This document shows positions 48,567 through 58,447 of a DNA stretch of 64,000 nt, piece by piece. The DNA comes from Pseudomonadales bacterium (GTDB taxonomy: Bacteria; Pseudomonadota; Gammaproteobacteria; Pseudomonadales; JAHRWD01): NCBI GenBank assembly GCA_029210125.1, contig JARGPR010000002.1:167232-231231 (forward strand), written 5' to 3'. Within the stretch, counting starts at the first letter, position 1, and the number at the start of each line of letters is the position of its first letter. The notes under the pieces are model-generated. The model worked only from the letters and a program-made list of their open reading frames with translations. It did not search any database and was not told the DNA's origin. The translations under genes were made by a program, and so were the position numbers.

Positions 48567-49511
48567 ATGAAGAATATGTACGACCACCGTTTTCAGTCGG
48601 TGGAAGAGATCCAACAAGAGTTCGAGAAAGGCGGCTATATCTGCAGCAAAGAGATTGCTACTTGCCTTTACATCGCCTTCAACCTTCAGAAACCAATGAT
48701 GGTAGAAGGTCCAGCGGGTGTTGGTAAAACCGAAATGGCGAAAACCACCGCAGAGATTCTTGGTGTACCACTGGTCAGATTACAGTGCTACGAAGGGCTG
48801 GATGAGTCCAAAGCATTATACGAATGGAAATATGGCAAACAGCTTCTGTATACCCAATTGTTAAAAGAGAAGCTCAACGATTTTATGGGTGACGCAGAAA
48901 CCATGGAAGAATCGATGGCGGTTCTACACAGCAAAGAAGATCTATTCTTCTCTGAGGATTTCCTTGAGCCACGACCTCTATTTAGAGCCCTCAAGGAGAA
49001 AGCTGGTTGTGTGTTACTTATCGATGAAGTCGATAAATCTGACCACGAATTCGAAGCATTCCTACTGGAAATTTTGTCGGAATTCCAGGTTTCGATTCCT
49101 GAAATTGGCACCCTGTCCACAGACATTAAACCCTTTGTATTCCTCACCAGTAATAATAACCGTGAGATGAGCGATGCGCTGAAACGTCGTTGCCTACACC
49201 TCAACGTACCCTATCCAGACCCTGATCTAGAACGCCGGATTCTCAATAGCCGAGTTCCTGAGCTACGAGGAAATCTGCAGCAAAACCTGGTGGACTTCAT
49301 TCATAAAATCCGTGAGATGGATCTGAAAAAGTCACCCTCAATTAGTGAAACCATCGATTGGGCTAGAGTACTGGTACTTCTTCACGCTGAAGAGCTCGAT
49401 AAAGAGTTTGTCCAAACCACACTCAACACAGTGCTCAAATTTGAAGATGACATTGAAGCGGTCAACGAACAACTTGACGGCTTACTTGAAAGCGTTCATT
49501 CAGCCGCGTAA
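48567..49511 (+). CDS. MoxR-family AAA ATPase
   Basis: A 314-residue AAA ATPase (AAA_5/MoxR type). Walker A is GPAGVGKTEMAKT near residues 48-60, Walker B is CVLLIDEVDKSDHEFEAFLL near 150, sensor 1 is FVFLTSNNNREMSDALKRR, and the C-terminal lid contains PSISETIDWARVL. MoxR proteins act as chaperones that mature metal enzymes or complexes with a VWA partner; the partner here is the next gene, 17 bases downstream. The target is not identified. Confidence 0.93.
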   Translation: MKNMYDHRFQSVEEIQQEFEKGGYICSKEIATCLYIAFNLQKPMMVEGPAGVGKTEMAKTTAEILGVPLVRLQCYEGLDESKALYEWKYGKQLLYTQLLKEKLNDFMGDAETMEESMAVLHSKEDLFFSEDFLEPRPLFRALKEKAGCVLLIDEVDKSDHEFEAFLLEILSEFQVSIPEIGTLSTDIKPFVFLTSNNNREMSDALKRRCLHLNVPYPDPDLERRILNSRVPELRGNLQQNLVDFIHKIREMDLKKSPSISETIDWARVLVLLHAEELDKEFVQTTLNTVLKFEDDIEAVNEQLDGLLESVHSAA

Positions 49512-49528
49512 AACGTTGGAGAAGTCAT

Positions 49529-50896
49529 ATGCAGGCCGTCCTTGAAGATTTTTTAAAAGCCGTTCGTAGTCACGATATTACCGTTTCGTCTGCGGAAAGC
49601 ATCGAGGCCGGTCATACATTTGAGCTGATCGGGTTTGAAAATCGCGAAATTCTCAAATATGCCCTTTCAGCGACTTTGGCAAAAAACCTTGAAGAAAGAG
49701 AAAGTTTTTCGAAATGTTTCGATGGCTTTTTCTCCTTTGAGAGCTTTAAAGAACGCACCGAACATGCTGAAGAAGAAAAACAGATAGCTCAGGAACTAGC
49801 GGAGTATCAGGGTGATTCCGAGCTGGTGAAAATGATGCTAGCCAAAGATCAGGTTGCGCTATCGAACAAAATGAAACAAGCCGCCCGTGAAGTCGGTATT
49901 ACCGATATCTGGTTCTTCACCCAAAAAGGCATTTATTCGCAGAAAATCATGAAAGAGATGGGTAGCGCCCAAATTGGTGAAGAGATCGCTGCGCTATCTG
50001 GCGGCACCTGCCCCACCGCTGCAGCCCAGGCCAACCAATTACGTCAGGTTAGAAAAGCCCTACAGGGCGAAGTACAAAACTTTGTTGAACAACAGTTAGC
50101 AATCTACGGTGCAAATACCAATAAGCGCCTGCGTGAAGAGTTCCTGACCAACGCAAGGTTATCCAACGTTGAACGCCGTGATTTTCATCGTATGCATGAA
50201 ATCGTACGGAAAATGGCAAAACGTCTAAGCGATACCTATTCAAAAAAGCGTAAGCAGACCCAACGTGGCCAGCTCGATTTCCGTAAAACTATGCGTAAAA
50301 ACGTTGCCTACGACGGCGTACCCTTCGAGACGTTTTGGCGCACCAAAAATGTCGATAAGCCAAAAATTGTGGCCATCTGTGATGTCAGCGGATCAGTCAG
50401 TGATTACTCACGTTTTTTACTGCTGTTTCTCTACAGCCTAAAAGACGTTCTCAGCCGTATCGACAGTTTTGCTTTTTCAGGCAGTCTGGTTGAAGTCAAT
50501 ACGATATTTGATGACTATGCCGTCGAACAAGCGATAGAGGTGGCATTAAAAGAGGGCGGCGGAAGCTCTACGGATTATGGTCAAACCTTCATGGACCTTA
50601 AACGTGACCGACTCGAGAATGCCAACAACCTGCTGAATATCGATAATAAGACCAGCGTTATTATTCTTGGAGATGCTCGGAATAACTACGGCGATCCAAG
50701 AACGGATATCCTAAAACTGGTGTTTCAACGCGCAAAACGTGTGATTTGGTTAAACCCTGAACCGGTAATCAGTTGGAACACAGGGGATTCGGAAATGGAT
50801 AAATACCGACCGTACTGCCATTTGGTCAGCGAATGCAGCACCATCAAGCAGCTAAACAACATGATCGATGGTCTACTTAAGGTGTCATTCGGCTAG
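49529..50896 (+). CDS. VWA domain protein (CoxE-like), partner of MoxR ATPase
   Basis: A 455-residue protein. The N-terminal helical part (1-280) is Glu/Lys/Gln rich. A von Willebrand A domain of the CoxE type runs about 285-430, with MIDAS DVSGSVSDYS near 289, a GGGSSTDYG metal-loop and a VIILGDARNNYGDPR strand. MoxR plus CoxE-like VWA pairs help insert metal or assemble cofactors. GGAG lies 7 bases before the ATG. It ends 35 bases before the convergent ComFB-like gene. Confidence 0.92.
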   Translation: MQAVLEDFLKAVRSHDITVSSAESIEAGHTFELIGFENREILKYALSATLAKNLEERESFSKCFDGFFSFESFKERTEHAEEEKQIAQELAEYQGDSELVKMMLAKDQVALSNKMKQAAREVGITDIWFFTQKGIYSQKIMKEMGSAQIGEEIAALSGGTCPTAAAQANQLRQVRKALQGEVQNFVEQQLAIYGANTNKRLREEFLTNARLSNVERRDFHRMHEIVRKMAKRLSDTYSKKRKQTQRGQLDFRKTMRKNVAYDGVPFETFWRTKNVDKPKIVAICDVSGSVSDYSRFLLLFLYSLKDVLSRIDSFAFSGSLVEVNTIFDDYAVEQAIEVALKEGGGSSTDYGQTFMDLKRDRLENANNLLNIDNKTSVIILGDARNNYGDPRTDILKLVFQRAKRVIWLNPEPVISWNTGDSEMDKYRPYCHLVSECSTIKQLNNMIDGLLKVSFG

Positions 50897-50931
50897 CCGA
50901 CATTTTTGTTGTGTTTCGTTATAGATCGGCG

Positions 50932-51258
50932 TCATGGGGCGGCATTGTAATCAGCTGAACGGCGCTCAATGGATGACTGCACATATTCGATCGCATTCTG
51001 CACCGCTCTACCAATCCGTTCCTCCATTTCAATACGCTCTTCAGGAGAAAGGTAAAAACTGGCATCCACGTCATGCCGCACATAACGAGGGGGAAGGTGG
51101 TTTAACGCAACACAGACCACATCTGACATAAAACCAGTATCCTCTTCTGTAACAGCAATGGCTTCTCTCGCGTAATCAATGACCAGTCGCTCATAGTAGT
51201 TGTGAATCTCACTTAATTCACTTCCTACACCGTAGTGATGTCGTCGACCCAAAATCAT
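50932..51258 (-). CDS. ComFB family protein (late competence development-like)
   Basis: A 108-residue protein with the ComFB pattern: IHNYYERLVIDYAREAI, then DVVCVALNHLPPRYVRHDVD and a final helix AVQNAIEYVQSSIERR. ComFB-like domains have been linked to competence, motility and second-messenger sensing in bacteria. The ATG at 51258 is chosen because AAGGGG lies 7 bases ahead; the longer frame to 51372 would add an unrelated hydrophobic stretch. It is encoded alone between two plus-strand genes and converges with the VWA gene. Confidence 0.82.
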   Translation of the reverse strand: MILGRRHHYGVGSELSEIHNYYERLVIDYAREAIAVTEEDTGFMSDVVCVALNHLPPRYVRHDVDASFYLSPEERIEMEERIGRAVQNAIEYVQSSIERRSADYNAAP

Positions 51259-51418
51259 AGCAAACCCCTTGTTGGTATTTAGCTTAATCCTGTAAGTGTA
51301 GACCGGAAACCCATAGATGTAAGCCAACAGCCTACTCAATATCATATGTAAACCAACAACCCTGGAGATCAACCAGGGTAAAGGTAATAGCCAAAACCCT
51401 ACTGTTTAAGGAACACGA

Positions 51419-53227
51419 ATGCGATCGTTTGTATCAGAGCCCACTACCGATGGTCCCGTCAGCTGGAGTGTGCTTGGGAAACTAGGCTCTTATCTGGCCG
51501 AATATAAAGGTAGGGTTACTTTTGCTCTGACGCTACTGGTGCTCGCCAAATTGTCGGGCGTGGGTATGCCGCTGGTGCTGAAACGAGTCGTCGACAGTAT
51601 GGATATGTCGCTGCTTGCCGAGAAGGGAATCGAGATCATTGTAGTGCCTATCGCACTATTAATTGCATACGGTACGCTGCGGTTTTTTAATGTATTCCTT
51701 GCGGAGATGCGCGATACCGTTTTTTCCAGAGTAAATGAACGCGCGCAACGCAAAATTGGCCTCGAAGTTTTTCAGCACCTTCACAATCTGGATCTAGAAT
51801 TCCACCTATCTAAACGCACCGGTGGCCTTTCCCGTGATATCGAACGAGGTACCCGTGGCATCAACTTCCTGCTTCGGTTTGGCCTGTTTAATATCGTGCC
51901 TACTTTGCTGGAAATAGCCCTGGTCACATCGATTTTATTTATCAATTACAGCGGTGTGTACGCACTTGTCGCGCTGATTTCCGTGGTCGCTTACATTTCA
52001 TTTTCTATCTTTGCCACCGAATGGCGAACTGGGTTTGTACGACAGGCCAATTTACTCGACAGTCAGGCCAACTCCAGAGCGGTCGATGCACTACTCAATT
52101 ACGAAACCGTCAAATACTTCGGAAACGAAGCGTATGAGGCCGATCTATATGACTCTAATCTGACCTCATGGGAATCCGCCAGAGTTAAAAACCGTCTGTC
52201 TCTTGGTCTGCTCAACTCTGGCCAGGCACTCATCACAGCCGCTGGCATCACCGTGATGATGGTGCTGGCCGCCAGAGATGTAGCCTCCGGCAACATGACC
52301 CTCGGTGATCTGGTACTTGTAAACGCCTTTATGATCCAGCTATTCATCCCGCTCAATGCACTGGGTTTTGTCTACAGGGAGATCAAAGCAGCACTAGCGG
52401 ATGTAAGCACGATGTTTGCGTTGCTGGACCAGAAACCAAAAGTCAAAGACAAGGCTGATGCTAAAACCCTGGGGGCCGGATCATTGCCAGTCGAGTTTAA
52501 AAATGTCAGCTTTCACTACCATAAAGATCGCCCCATCATTCGTGATGTCAGTTTCAAAATTGCAGCCGGTGAAAAGGTTGCAATTGTTGGCCGTAGCGGT
52601 TCCGGGAAATCTACCTTAGCGCGCCTGTTATTTCGTTTTTACGACCTTTGCGACGGCCAAATCAAAGTGGATGGCACCGATATTCGAGACCTTTCACAGC
52701 ACAGCCTACGCCAGCAGATCGGTGTTGTACCCCAGGATACTGTGCTATTTAACGACAGCATTTACCACAATATTCAGTACGGTTTCCCTGAAGCTAGTGA
52801 ACAACAAATTCAACAGGCGCTAGAATTTGCCCAACTATCCACTTTCATAGACAAACTACCCCGAGGTTGGGATACCAAAGTAGGTGAGCGCGGCCTGAAA
52901 GTCTCCGGCGGTGAAAAACAGCGGATCGCCATCGCACGGGTGGTACTTAAAAACCCGCAAATTTTGATCTTTGATGAGGCCACCTCATCCCTCGACTCCA
53001 AGGCCGAGCGCGCAATTAGCGATGCACTTTCAAAGGTAGCCAAAAACCACACCACCCTGGTGATTGCACACCGGCTTTCAACCGTTGTTGACGCAGATCG
53101 CATACTGGTACTGGAGGATGGACAAATTGTTGAACAAGGTGATCACAATACCCTGTTACAAAAGGGTGGCGTGTATTCAGCATTGTGGGAGATGCAGAAA
53201 TCAGATGCTGAGCCTGCTATAAACTAA
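51419..53227 (+). CDS. ABC transporter, fused permease/ATPase (Atm1/HMT1-like)
   Basis: A 602-residue half-size exporter. It has six transmembrane helices in residues about 25-310 and an ATPase domain with Walker A GRSGSGKSTLARLLFRFY near 392, Q-loop GVVPQDTVLFN, signature VSGGEKQRIAIAR, Walker B ILIFDEATSSLDSKA and the H-loop AHRLSTV. Motifs in the membrane part (DIERGTRGINFLLRFGLFNI, VDALLNYETVKYFGNE) are those of Atm1/HMT1 proteins that move glutathione-linked sulphur or metal compounds. The substrate is inferred from family only. Confidence 0.92.
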   Translation: MRSFVSEPTTDGPVSWSVLGKLGSYLAEYKGRVTFALTLLVLAKLSGVGMPLVLKRVVDSMDMSLLAEKGIEIIVVPIALLIAYGTLRFFNVFLAEMRDTVFSRVNERAQRKIGLEVFQHLHNLDLEFHLSKRTGGLSRDIERGTRGINFLLRFGLFNIVPTLLEIALVTSILFINYSGVYALVALISVVAYISFSIFATEWRTGFVRQANLLDSQANSRAVDALLNYETVKYFGNEAYEADLYDSNLTSWESARVKNRLSLGLLNSGQALITAAGITVMMVLAARDVASGNMTLGDLVLVNAFMIQLFIPLNALGFVYREIKAALADVSTMFALLDQKPKVKDKADAKTLGAGSLPVEFKNVSFHYHKDRPIIRDVSFKIAAGEKVAIVGRSGSGKSTLARLLFRFYDLCDGQIKVDGTDIRDLSQHSLRQQIGVVPQDTVLFNDSIYHNIQYGFPEASEQQIQQALEFAQLSTFIDKLPRGWDTKVGERGLKVSGGEKQRIAIARVVLKNPQILIFDEATSSLDSKAERAISDALSKVAKNHTTLVIAHRLSTVVDADRILVLEDGQIVEQGDHNTLLQKGGVYSALWEMQKSDAEPAIN

Positions 53228-53323
53228 CCATCAGATACACTCATCCATCTATGAATCCTGGGCCACTACTGATAAATTCGATCCTCACAAACTGATTTAA
53301 TAAAAATAATAAGCAGGCACAAT

Positions 53324-54601
53324 ATGACTGATGTATCGGTACACAGCTCAAAATTCTATGGCTGGGGCAACTTGCGCTTACTGTTCGCCATCTACTTCCT
53401 TAGCATGGGTATGGTGTTCTACGGTTTCAACGTAATCTTTCCAGAAATGATTACCGATATGGGCTGGAGCCGTGGAGACGCTTCCTGGGCCCAATCATTG
53501 CGGGGTATTTTGATTGGGATTTCAGCACCGCTAGTCGCGGTATTCATCAATCGCTACGGCACAAGAAGGTCGATGGTGCTGGGGCTGTCTATCCTCACCG
53601 GGGGGCTATTTTTATTGGGTACGGTCACTAGTCAGTTGTGGCAGTGGATTGCACTCTGGGGCTTTCTTATGCCGCTAGGGTTTGCCTTTGGCGGCGTATT
53701 ACCCATCCAAACCAACGTCAGTTACTGGTTTAATGCCAAACGAAGCATGGCACTTGGTATTGTAATGACAGCAGCGGGGGTCGGTGGTTTTATTGCCCAG
53801 CCGCTACAAGCCTGGGTTATCGAGGAATTTGGCCGCTGGCAATTTAGTTGGTTAGTCGCGGGTGGTTTCTCGCTAATAGCGACCCTCCTCGCATTTATGG
53901 TGAAGGGAAAGCCTGAAGAGTACGGCCAAATTCCCGATGGAACCCATGAACAAGTTCAGCTAAACAATTCCAAACAAGGCAGCTCTAAAGTCCACCAAAG
54001 CCAGATCGCCTGGACATTAAAAGATGCCATTCGTACCCCGGTATTGTGGTTCATCGTGATTATTTTGATCGCGCAAATCATGCCACTGTACATGCTTTCA
54101 GTACATGGCGTATTCCACCTACGGGATTCGGGTTACGAACGTATGCAGGCCGCCAGCATCGTTAGTTTTTTAATTGCGGGAAGCGCTGTAGCGCGTTTTC
54201 CTATTGGATGGTTAGGTGACCGAATTGAACCACGTTATATCGTAACGGTGCTGCATATCGCTCTGTTAGCAACCTTTCTAATTCTCTGGAAAGCCCCCAA
54301 CCTGACGCTGATGATCATCGCCGCACCCATTTTTGGATTCGCCTTCGGTGGCGGCGTGGTCATGGCTCCATCAATGGTCGCCAACTATTTTGGCGTTGAG
54401 TCCTTCGCTACCATTAACGGCTTTATCTTCCCGGTACAGATCATTTTCGCCTCCGCAGTCCCGGTGGGTGCAGGGTATCTGGTGGACCAAACCGGCAGCT
54501 ATGACTGGGCGTTCATTGCCTTATCCCTTTTCATAGTCGCATCTATTACCTGCGCTATGCTGGCAAAACCCCCGGTATCCAAACAAACCGTTGCCACATA
54601 A
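53324..54601 (+). CDS. Major facilitator superfamily transporter (second OFA/MCT-like paralogue)
   Basis: A 425-residue protein with 12 helices and a central loop (about 200-235). The N-terminus FYGWGNLRLLFAIYFLSMGM and GWSRGDASWAQS parallel the transporter at 45919-47178, and both share the AWTLKDAIRT / IWTVKEALKT element before helix 7. It probably carries a monocarboxylate or similar organic anion. A 35-base perfect palindrome begins 29 bases after its stop, followed by the nor cluster. Confidence 0.87.
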   Translation: MTDVSVHSSKFYGWGNLRLLFAIYFLSMGMVFYGFNVIFPEMITDMGWSRGDASWAQSLRGILIGISAPLVAVFINRYGTRRSMVLGLSILTGGLFLLGTVTSQLWQWIALWGFLMPLGFAFGGVLPIQTNVSYWFNAKRSMALGIVMTAAGVGGFIAQPLQAWVIEEFGRWQFSWLVAGGFSLIATLLAFMVKGKPEEYGQIPDGTHEQVQLNNSKQGSSKVHQSQIAWTLKDAIRTPVLWFIVIILIAQIMPLYMLSVHGVFHLRDSGYERMQAASIVSFLIAGSAVARFPIGWLGDRIEPRYIVTVLHIALLATFLILWKAPNLTLMIIAAPIFGFAFGGGVVMAPSMVANYFGVESFATINGFIFPVQIIFASAVPVGAGYLVDQTGSYDWAFIALSLFIVASITCAMLAKPPVSKQTVAT

Positions 54602-54629
54602 CATACGGCCACCAGTATTTACCTACCGA

Positions 54630-54664
54630 TTAATTGAATAGGTCACTCTGACCTATTCAATTAA
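54630..54664. repeat. 35-base perfect palindrome between the MFS gene and norC (possible NorR site or terminator)
   Basis: Arms TTAATTGAATAGGTCA (54630-54645) and TGACCTATTCAATTAA (54649-54664) pair without mismatch around CTC. The core GGTCA-CTC-TGACC fits the GGT-N7-ACC pattern described for the nitric oxide regulator NorR. It also lies where a terminator of the MFS gene would be, but no long T-run follows. The centre is about 175 bases before the norC start. Confidence 0.6.
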
Positions 54665-54745
54665 CTCACCAATTCCAGTTATACCGCCCACCAAGATCAC
54701 TCAGAAAACCCCACTCTATCTCCCCACACCTTCGTTCATTAAAAA

Positions 54746-54759
54746 TTGATACCCATCAA
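54746..54759 (+). promoter_or_regulatory. Perfect FNR/DNR-type box upstream of norC
   Basis: TTGAT-ACCC-ATCAA, an exact match to the FNR/CRP-family consensus TTGAT-N4-ATCAA, centred about 69 bases before the norC ATG. DNR/NNR and FNR proteins are the usual activators of nor genes under low oxygen or nitric oxide. Confidence 0.85.
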
Positions 54760-54821
54760 TGTTATTGCCGATGCGAATGGTTAACGTGGCACCCAGTTTT
54801 ATATAAAAAAACGAGGGAGCC

Positions 54822-55259
54822 ATGAAAGAAACATTTACTAAATCGATGGCAAGGAATATCTATTACGGCGGGTCTATGTTTTTCCTGCTGGTATTCATTG
54901 GCCTTACATACGATACACATCAAGAAATTCCCAAAAGGGATAACCATGAAGCGATCAATGAAGTCGTCGCGCTCGGCAAACGGGTCTGGGAGGAAAACAA
55001 CTGTATTGGTTGCCACACGCTACTAGGAGAAGGTGCATATTTTGCTCCCGAACTGGGTAATGTCTATACCCGCTTTGGTGAAAGCACCGAGGCCTTAAAA
55101 GGTTTTATTAAAAGCCGCCCTGTGGAAGGCATTCCCGGCCGCAGAAGTATGCCTCAGTTCAATTTGAGCGAAGAGGAACTGGAGGGAATTGCTGAATTCC
55201 TGAAATATGTTGATGGCATTGAAACCGCCAGAGACTGGCCACCAAATATTCAGGGATAA
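54822..55259 (+). CDS. norC: Nitric oxide reductase cytochrome c subunit NorC
   Basis: A 145-residue membrane-anchored cytochrome c that passes electrons to NorB. One N-terminal helix (about 12-30, YYGGSMFFLLVFIGL) anchors it. The haem motif is NCIGCHTLLGEGAYFAPEL near residues 62-80, with distal Met ligand in GRRSMPQFNLSEEE. GAGGGAG precedes the ATG. First gene of the nor cluster, 12 bases from norB. Confidence 0.97.
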   Translation: MKETFTKSMARNIYYGGSMFFLLVFIGLTYDTHQEIPKRDNHEAINEVVALGKRVWEENNCIGCHTLLGEGAYFAPELGNVYTRFGESTEALKGFIKSRPVEGIPGRRSMPQFNLSEEELEGIAEFLKYVDGIETARDWPPNIQG

Positions 55260-56654
<1,395 letters not shown>

Positions 56655-56700
56655 CAAGCAAACTTCAACAATTAGACAAAAGTTAAATAAAAGCTAAACA

Positions 56701-56733
56701 AAAAAGGGGGGCATTTACTGCCCCCTTTTTTTT
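56701..56733 (+). terminator. Rho-independent terminator after norB
   Basis: Stem GGGGGCA / TGCCCCC extended by A-run and T-run pairs, followed by eight T. It separates norCB from norEFQ-D, so the later genes may need read-through or a second promoter, which I did not find. Confidence 0.9.
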
Positions 56734-56767
56734 AATAGCCCAAGCCTACTGAAATACTATTGTTTAC

Positions 56768-57352
56768 ATGAATCACACCGACAAAAATATCGTTCAATAT
56801 AAGCCGTTACCCGGTGATTTTGCGATATGGGTATTTATTTTTGCAGAACTGCTGGTATTCGGGATTCTCTTTATCAGTTATGCGTTTACCAGAAAGTACA
56901 ACCTTGAACTGTTTAATCACCACCAACAATTTCTTGACCGTGAAACCGGTGCAATCAATACAGTATTGCTGATCACCTCCAGTTATTTTGTGGTCCGTGC
57001 TGTGGATGCCATCAAGAAAAACATGTCCCAGCAATCCGCAAGGTGGCTAGCACTGGGCCTGCTGTGCGGTGCCGCATTTGTGGTGTTTAAAATACTCGAA
57101 TTTAATGAAAAATTTTCAGAAGGCATAACCCTCAGTACCAATATTTTTTATATGTTTTATCTGTGCCTGACTGGTTTTCATTTTATGCATGTCCTTCTCG
57201 GCATGGTGATACTGGCTTTTATACTGGTTAAAACTCATCGTAGAAAATACAACGCTGATGATCACGATGGCGTAGAAACCGGAGCCTCCTACTGGCATAT
57301 GGTTGACCTGGTTTGGATCATATTATTCCCGCTGGTATATATTATCCGATGA
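56768..57352 (+). CDS. norE: NorE-like haem-copper oxidase subunit III family protein
   Basis: A 194-residue inner-membrane protein with five hydrophobic helices and the subunit III motifs GDFAIWVFIFAELLVFGILF, FHFMHVLLGMVILAF and ASYWHMVDLVWIILFPLVYI. NorE supports NO reductase activity, though its exact role is unclear. It overlaps norF by four bases (ATGA). Confidence 0.93.
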   Translation: MNHTDKNIVQYKPLPGDFAIWVFIFAELLVFGILFISYAFTRKYNLELFNHHQQFLDRETGAINTVLLITSSYFVVRAVDAIKKNMSQQSARWLALGLLCGAAFVVFKILEFNEKFSEGITLSTNIFYMFYLCLTGFHFMHVLLGMVILAFILVKTHRRKYNADDHDGVETGASYWHMVDLVWIILFPLVYIIR

Positions 57353-57621
57353 CGAGATTCGCTATAACATCTTCGACTAAAGCTACCCTGATCTGGCTGC
57401 TTTTAGTGCTGTTGACGCTAGTGACCTATGGTCTCGGAAAGATAGGTTACTCCGGCACGTTTGTAATCACTATTGTATTGGCAAGCGTATTGATAAAAGG
57501 CCACCATATTATCGCTGATTTTATGGGGCTAAGGGGTACCGAAAAAAAATGGCGATGGCTTATGCAGGGCTGGTTACTGCTGATTGTGGCTGTGATAGCT
57601 ACTGCATATCGATACAGCTAG
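57349..57621 (+). CDS. norF: NorF-like small membrane protein (subunit IV family)
   Basis: A 90-residue protein with three hydrophobic helices (about 11-30, 36-55, 68-86), resembling prokaryotic cytochrome c oxidase subunit IV/NorF (VLIKGHHIIADFMGLRG). The ATG at 57349 overlaps the norE stop (ATGA), indicating coupling; a longer frame from 57313 is a shadow of the norE end. Confidence 0.88.
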   Translation: MTRFAITSSTKATLIWLLLVLLTLVTYGLGKIGYSGTFVITIVLASVLIKGHHIIADFMGLRGTEKKWRWLMQGWLLLIVAVIATAYRYS

Positions 57622-57649
57622 CCAACTGAACTTGTCGATAGGAAACTAA

Positions 57650-58447
57650 ATGACTGCTACTGAAAAACCATACTACCAACCACAGGACAACGAAGTTGCA
57701 CTGTTCGAGCACTGCTGGAAAAACCAGTTACCCTTTTTAATCAAAGGCCCGACCGGCTGCGGAAAAACACGTTTTATCCAACATATGGCAGCTCACCTTG
57801 GGCGACCACTGTATACCGTCGCCTGCCATGATGACCTGACCGCAGCGGATCTGGTTGGCCGCCACCTGATTGGAAATGGCGAAACCTATTGGAACGATGG
57901 CCCACTAACCCGAGCCGTACGTGAAGGTGCGATCTGTTATCTCGATGAAGTGGTCGAAGCACGCAAAGACACCACAGTGGTCATGCACCCACTGACCGAT
58001 GACCGACGTATTTTACCGATAGAGCGTACCGGTGAAACCTTGTCCGCACCACCGGAATTTATGTTGGTAGTTTCTTACAACCCCGGGTATCAAAACCTGC
58101 TAAAAGGGATGAAACCTTCAACCCGGCAACGCTTTGTATCCATGCAATTTAACTACCCCGATAACAACACCGAACGCACGATCGTACAGCAGGAAACGGG
58201 TGTACATGATGAACTTGCGAGCCAACTGGTTAAACTGGCCACCGCACTACGCTCCCTAACCGGCCATGACCTGGAGGAGTCCGCATCCACGCGATTATTG
58301 ATCTACGCAGCCAACCTCATCAAAAGTGGTTTTGATCCCGTGCAAGCATGTCGCGCCGCTATCGTAGAACCCTTAACCGATGAACCGGAAACCATCGAAG
58401 CGCTAATGGAAGTCGCACAAATGGTAATGAGTGATGGAACCCGCTAA
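57650..58447 (+). CDS. norQ: NorQ/CbbQ-family AAA ATPase
   Basis: A 265-residue ATPase needed to activate NO reductase, probably by inserting the non-haem iron with NorD. Walker A is GPTGCGKTRFIQH near residue 36, Walker B is CYLDEVVEARKDT near 100, then MLVVSYNPGYQN (sensor 1) and STRQRFVSMQF. The C-terminal domain matches the CbbQ/NirQ type. It follows norF by 28 bases. Confidence 0.96.
   Translation: MTATEKPYYQPQDNEVALFEHCWKNQLPFLIKGPTGCGKTRFIQHMAAHLGRPLYTVACHDDLTAADLVGRHLIGNGETYWNDGPLTRAVREGAICYLDEVVEARKDTTVVMHPLTDDRRILPIERTGETLSAPPEFMLVVSYNPGYQNLLKGMKPSTRQRFVSMQFNYPDNNTERTIVQQETGVHDELASQLVKLATALRSLTGHDLEESASTRLLIYAANLIKSGFDPVQACRAAIVEPLTDEPETIEALMEVAQMVMSDGTR

Noticed and set aside
54787..54801. 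Sigma-54-like element TGGCAC-N5-TTTA just before norC
   Set aside because: The -24 half is perfect but the -12 half lacks the essential GC dinucleotide (TTTA instead of TTGC), so I do not list it as a promoter.
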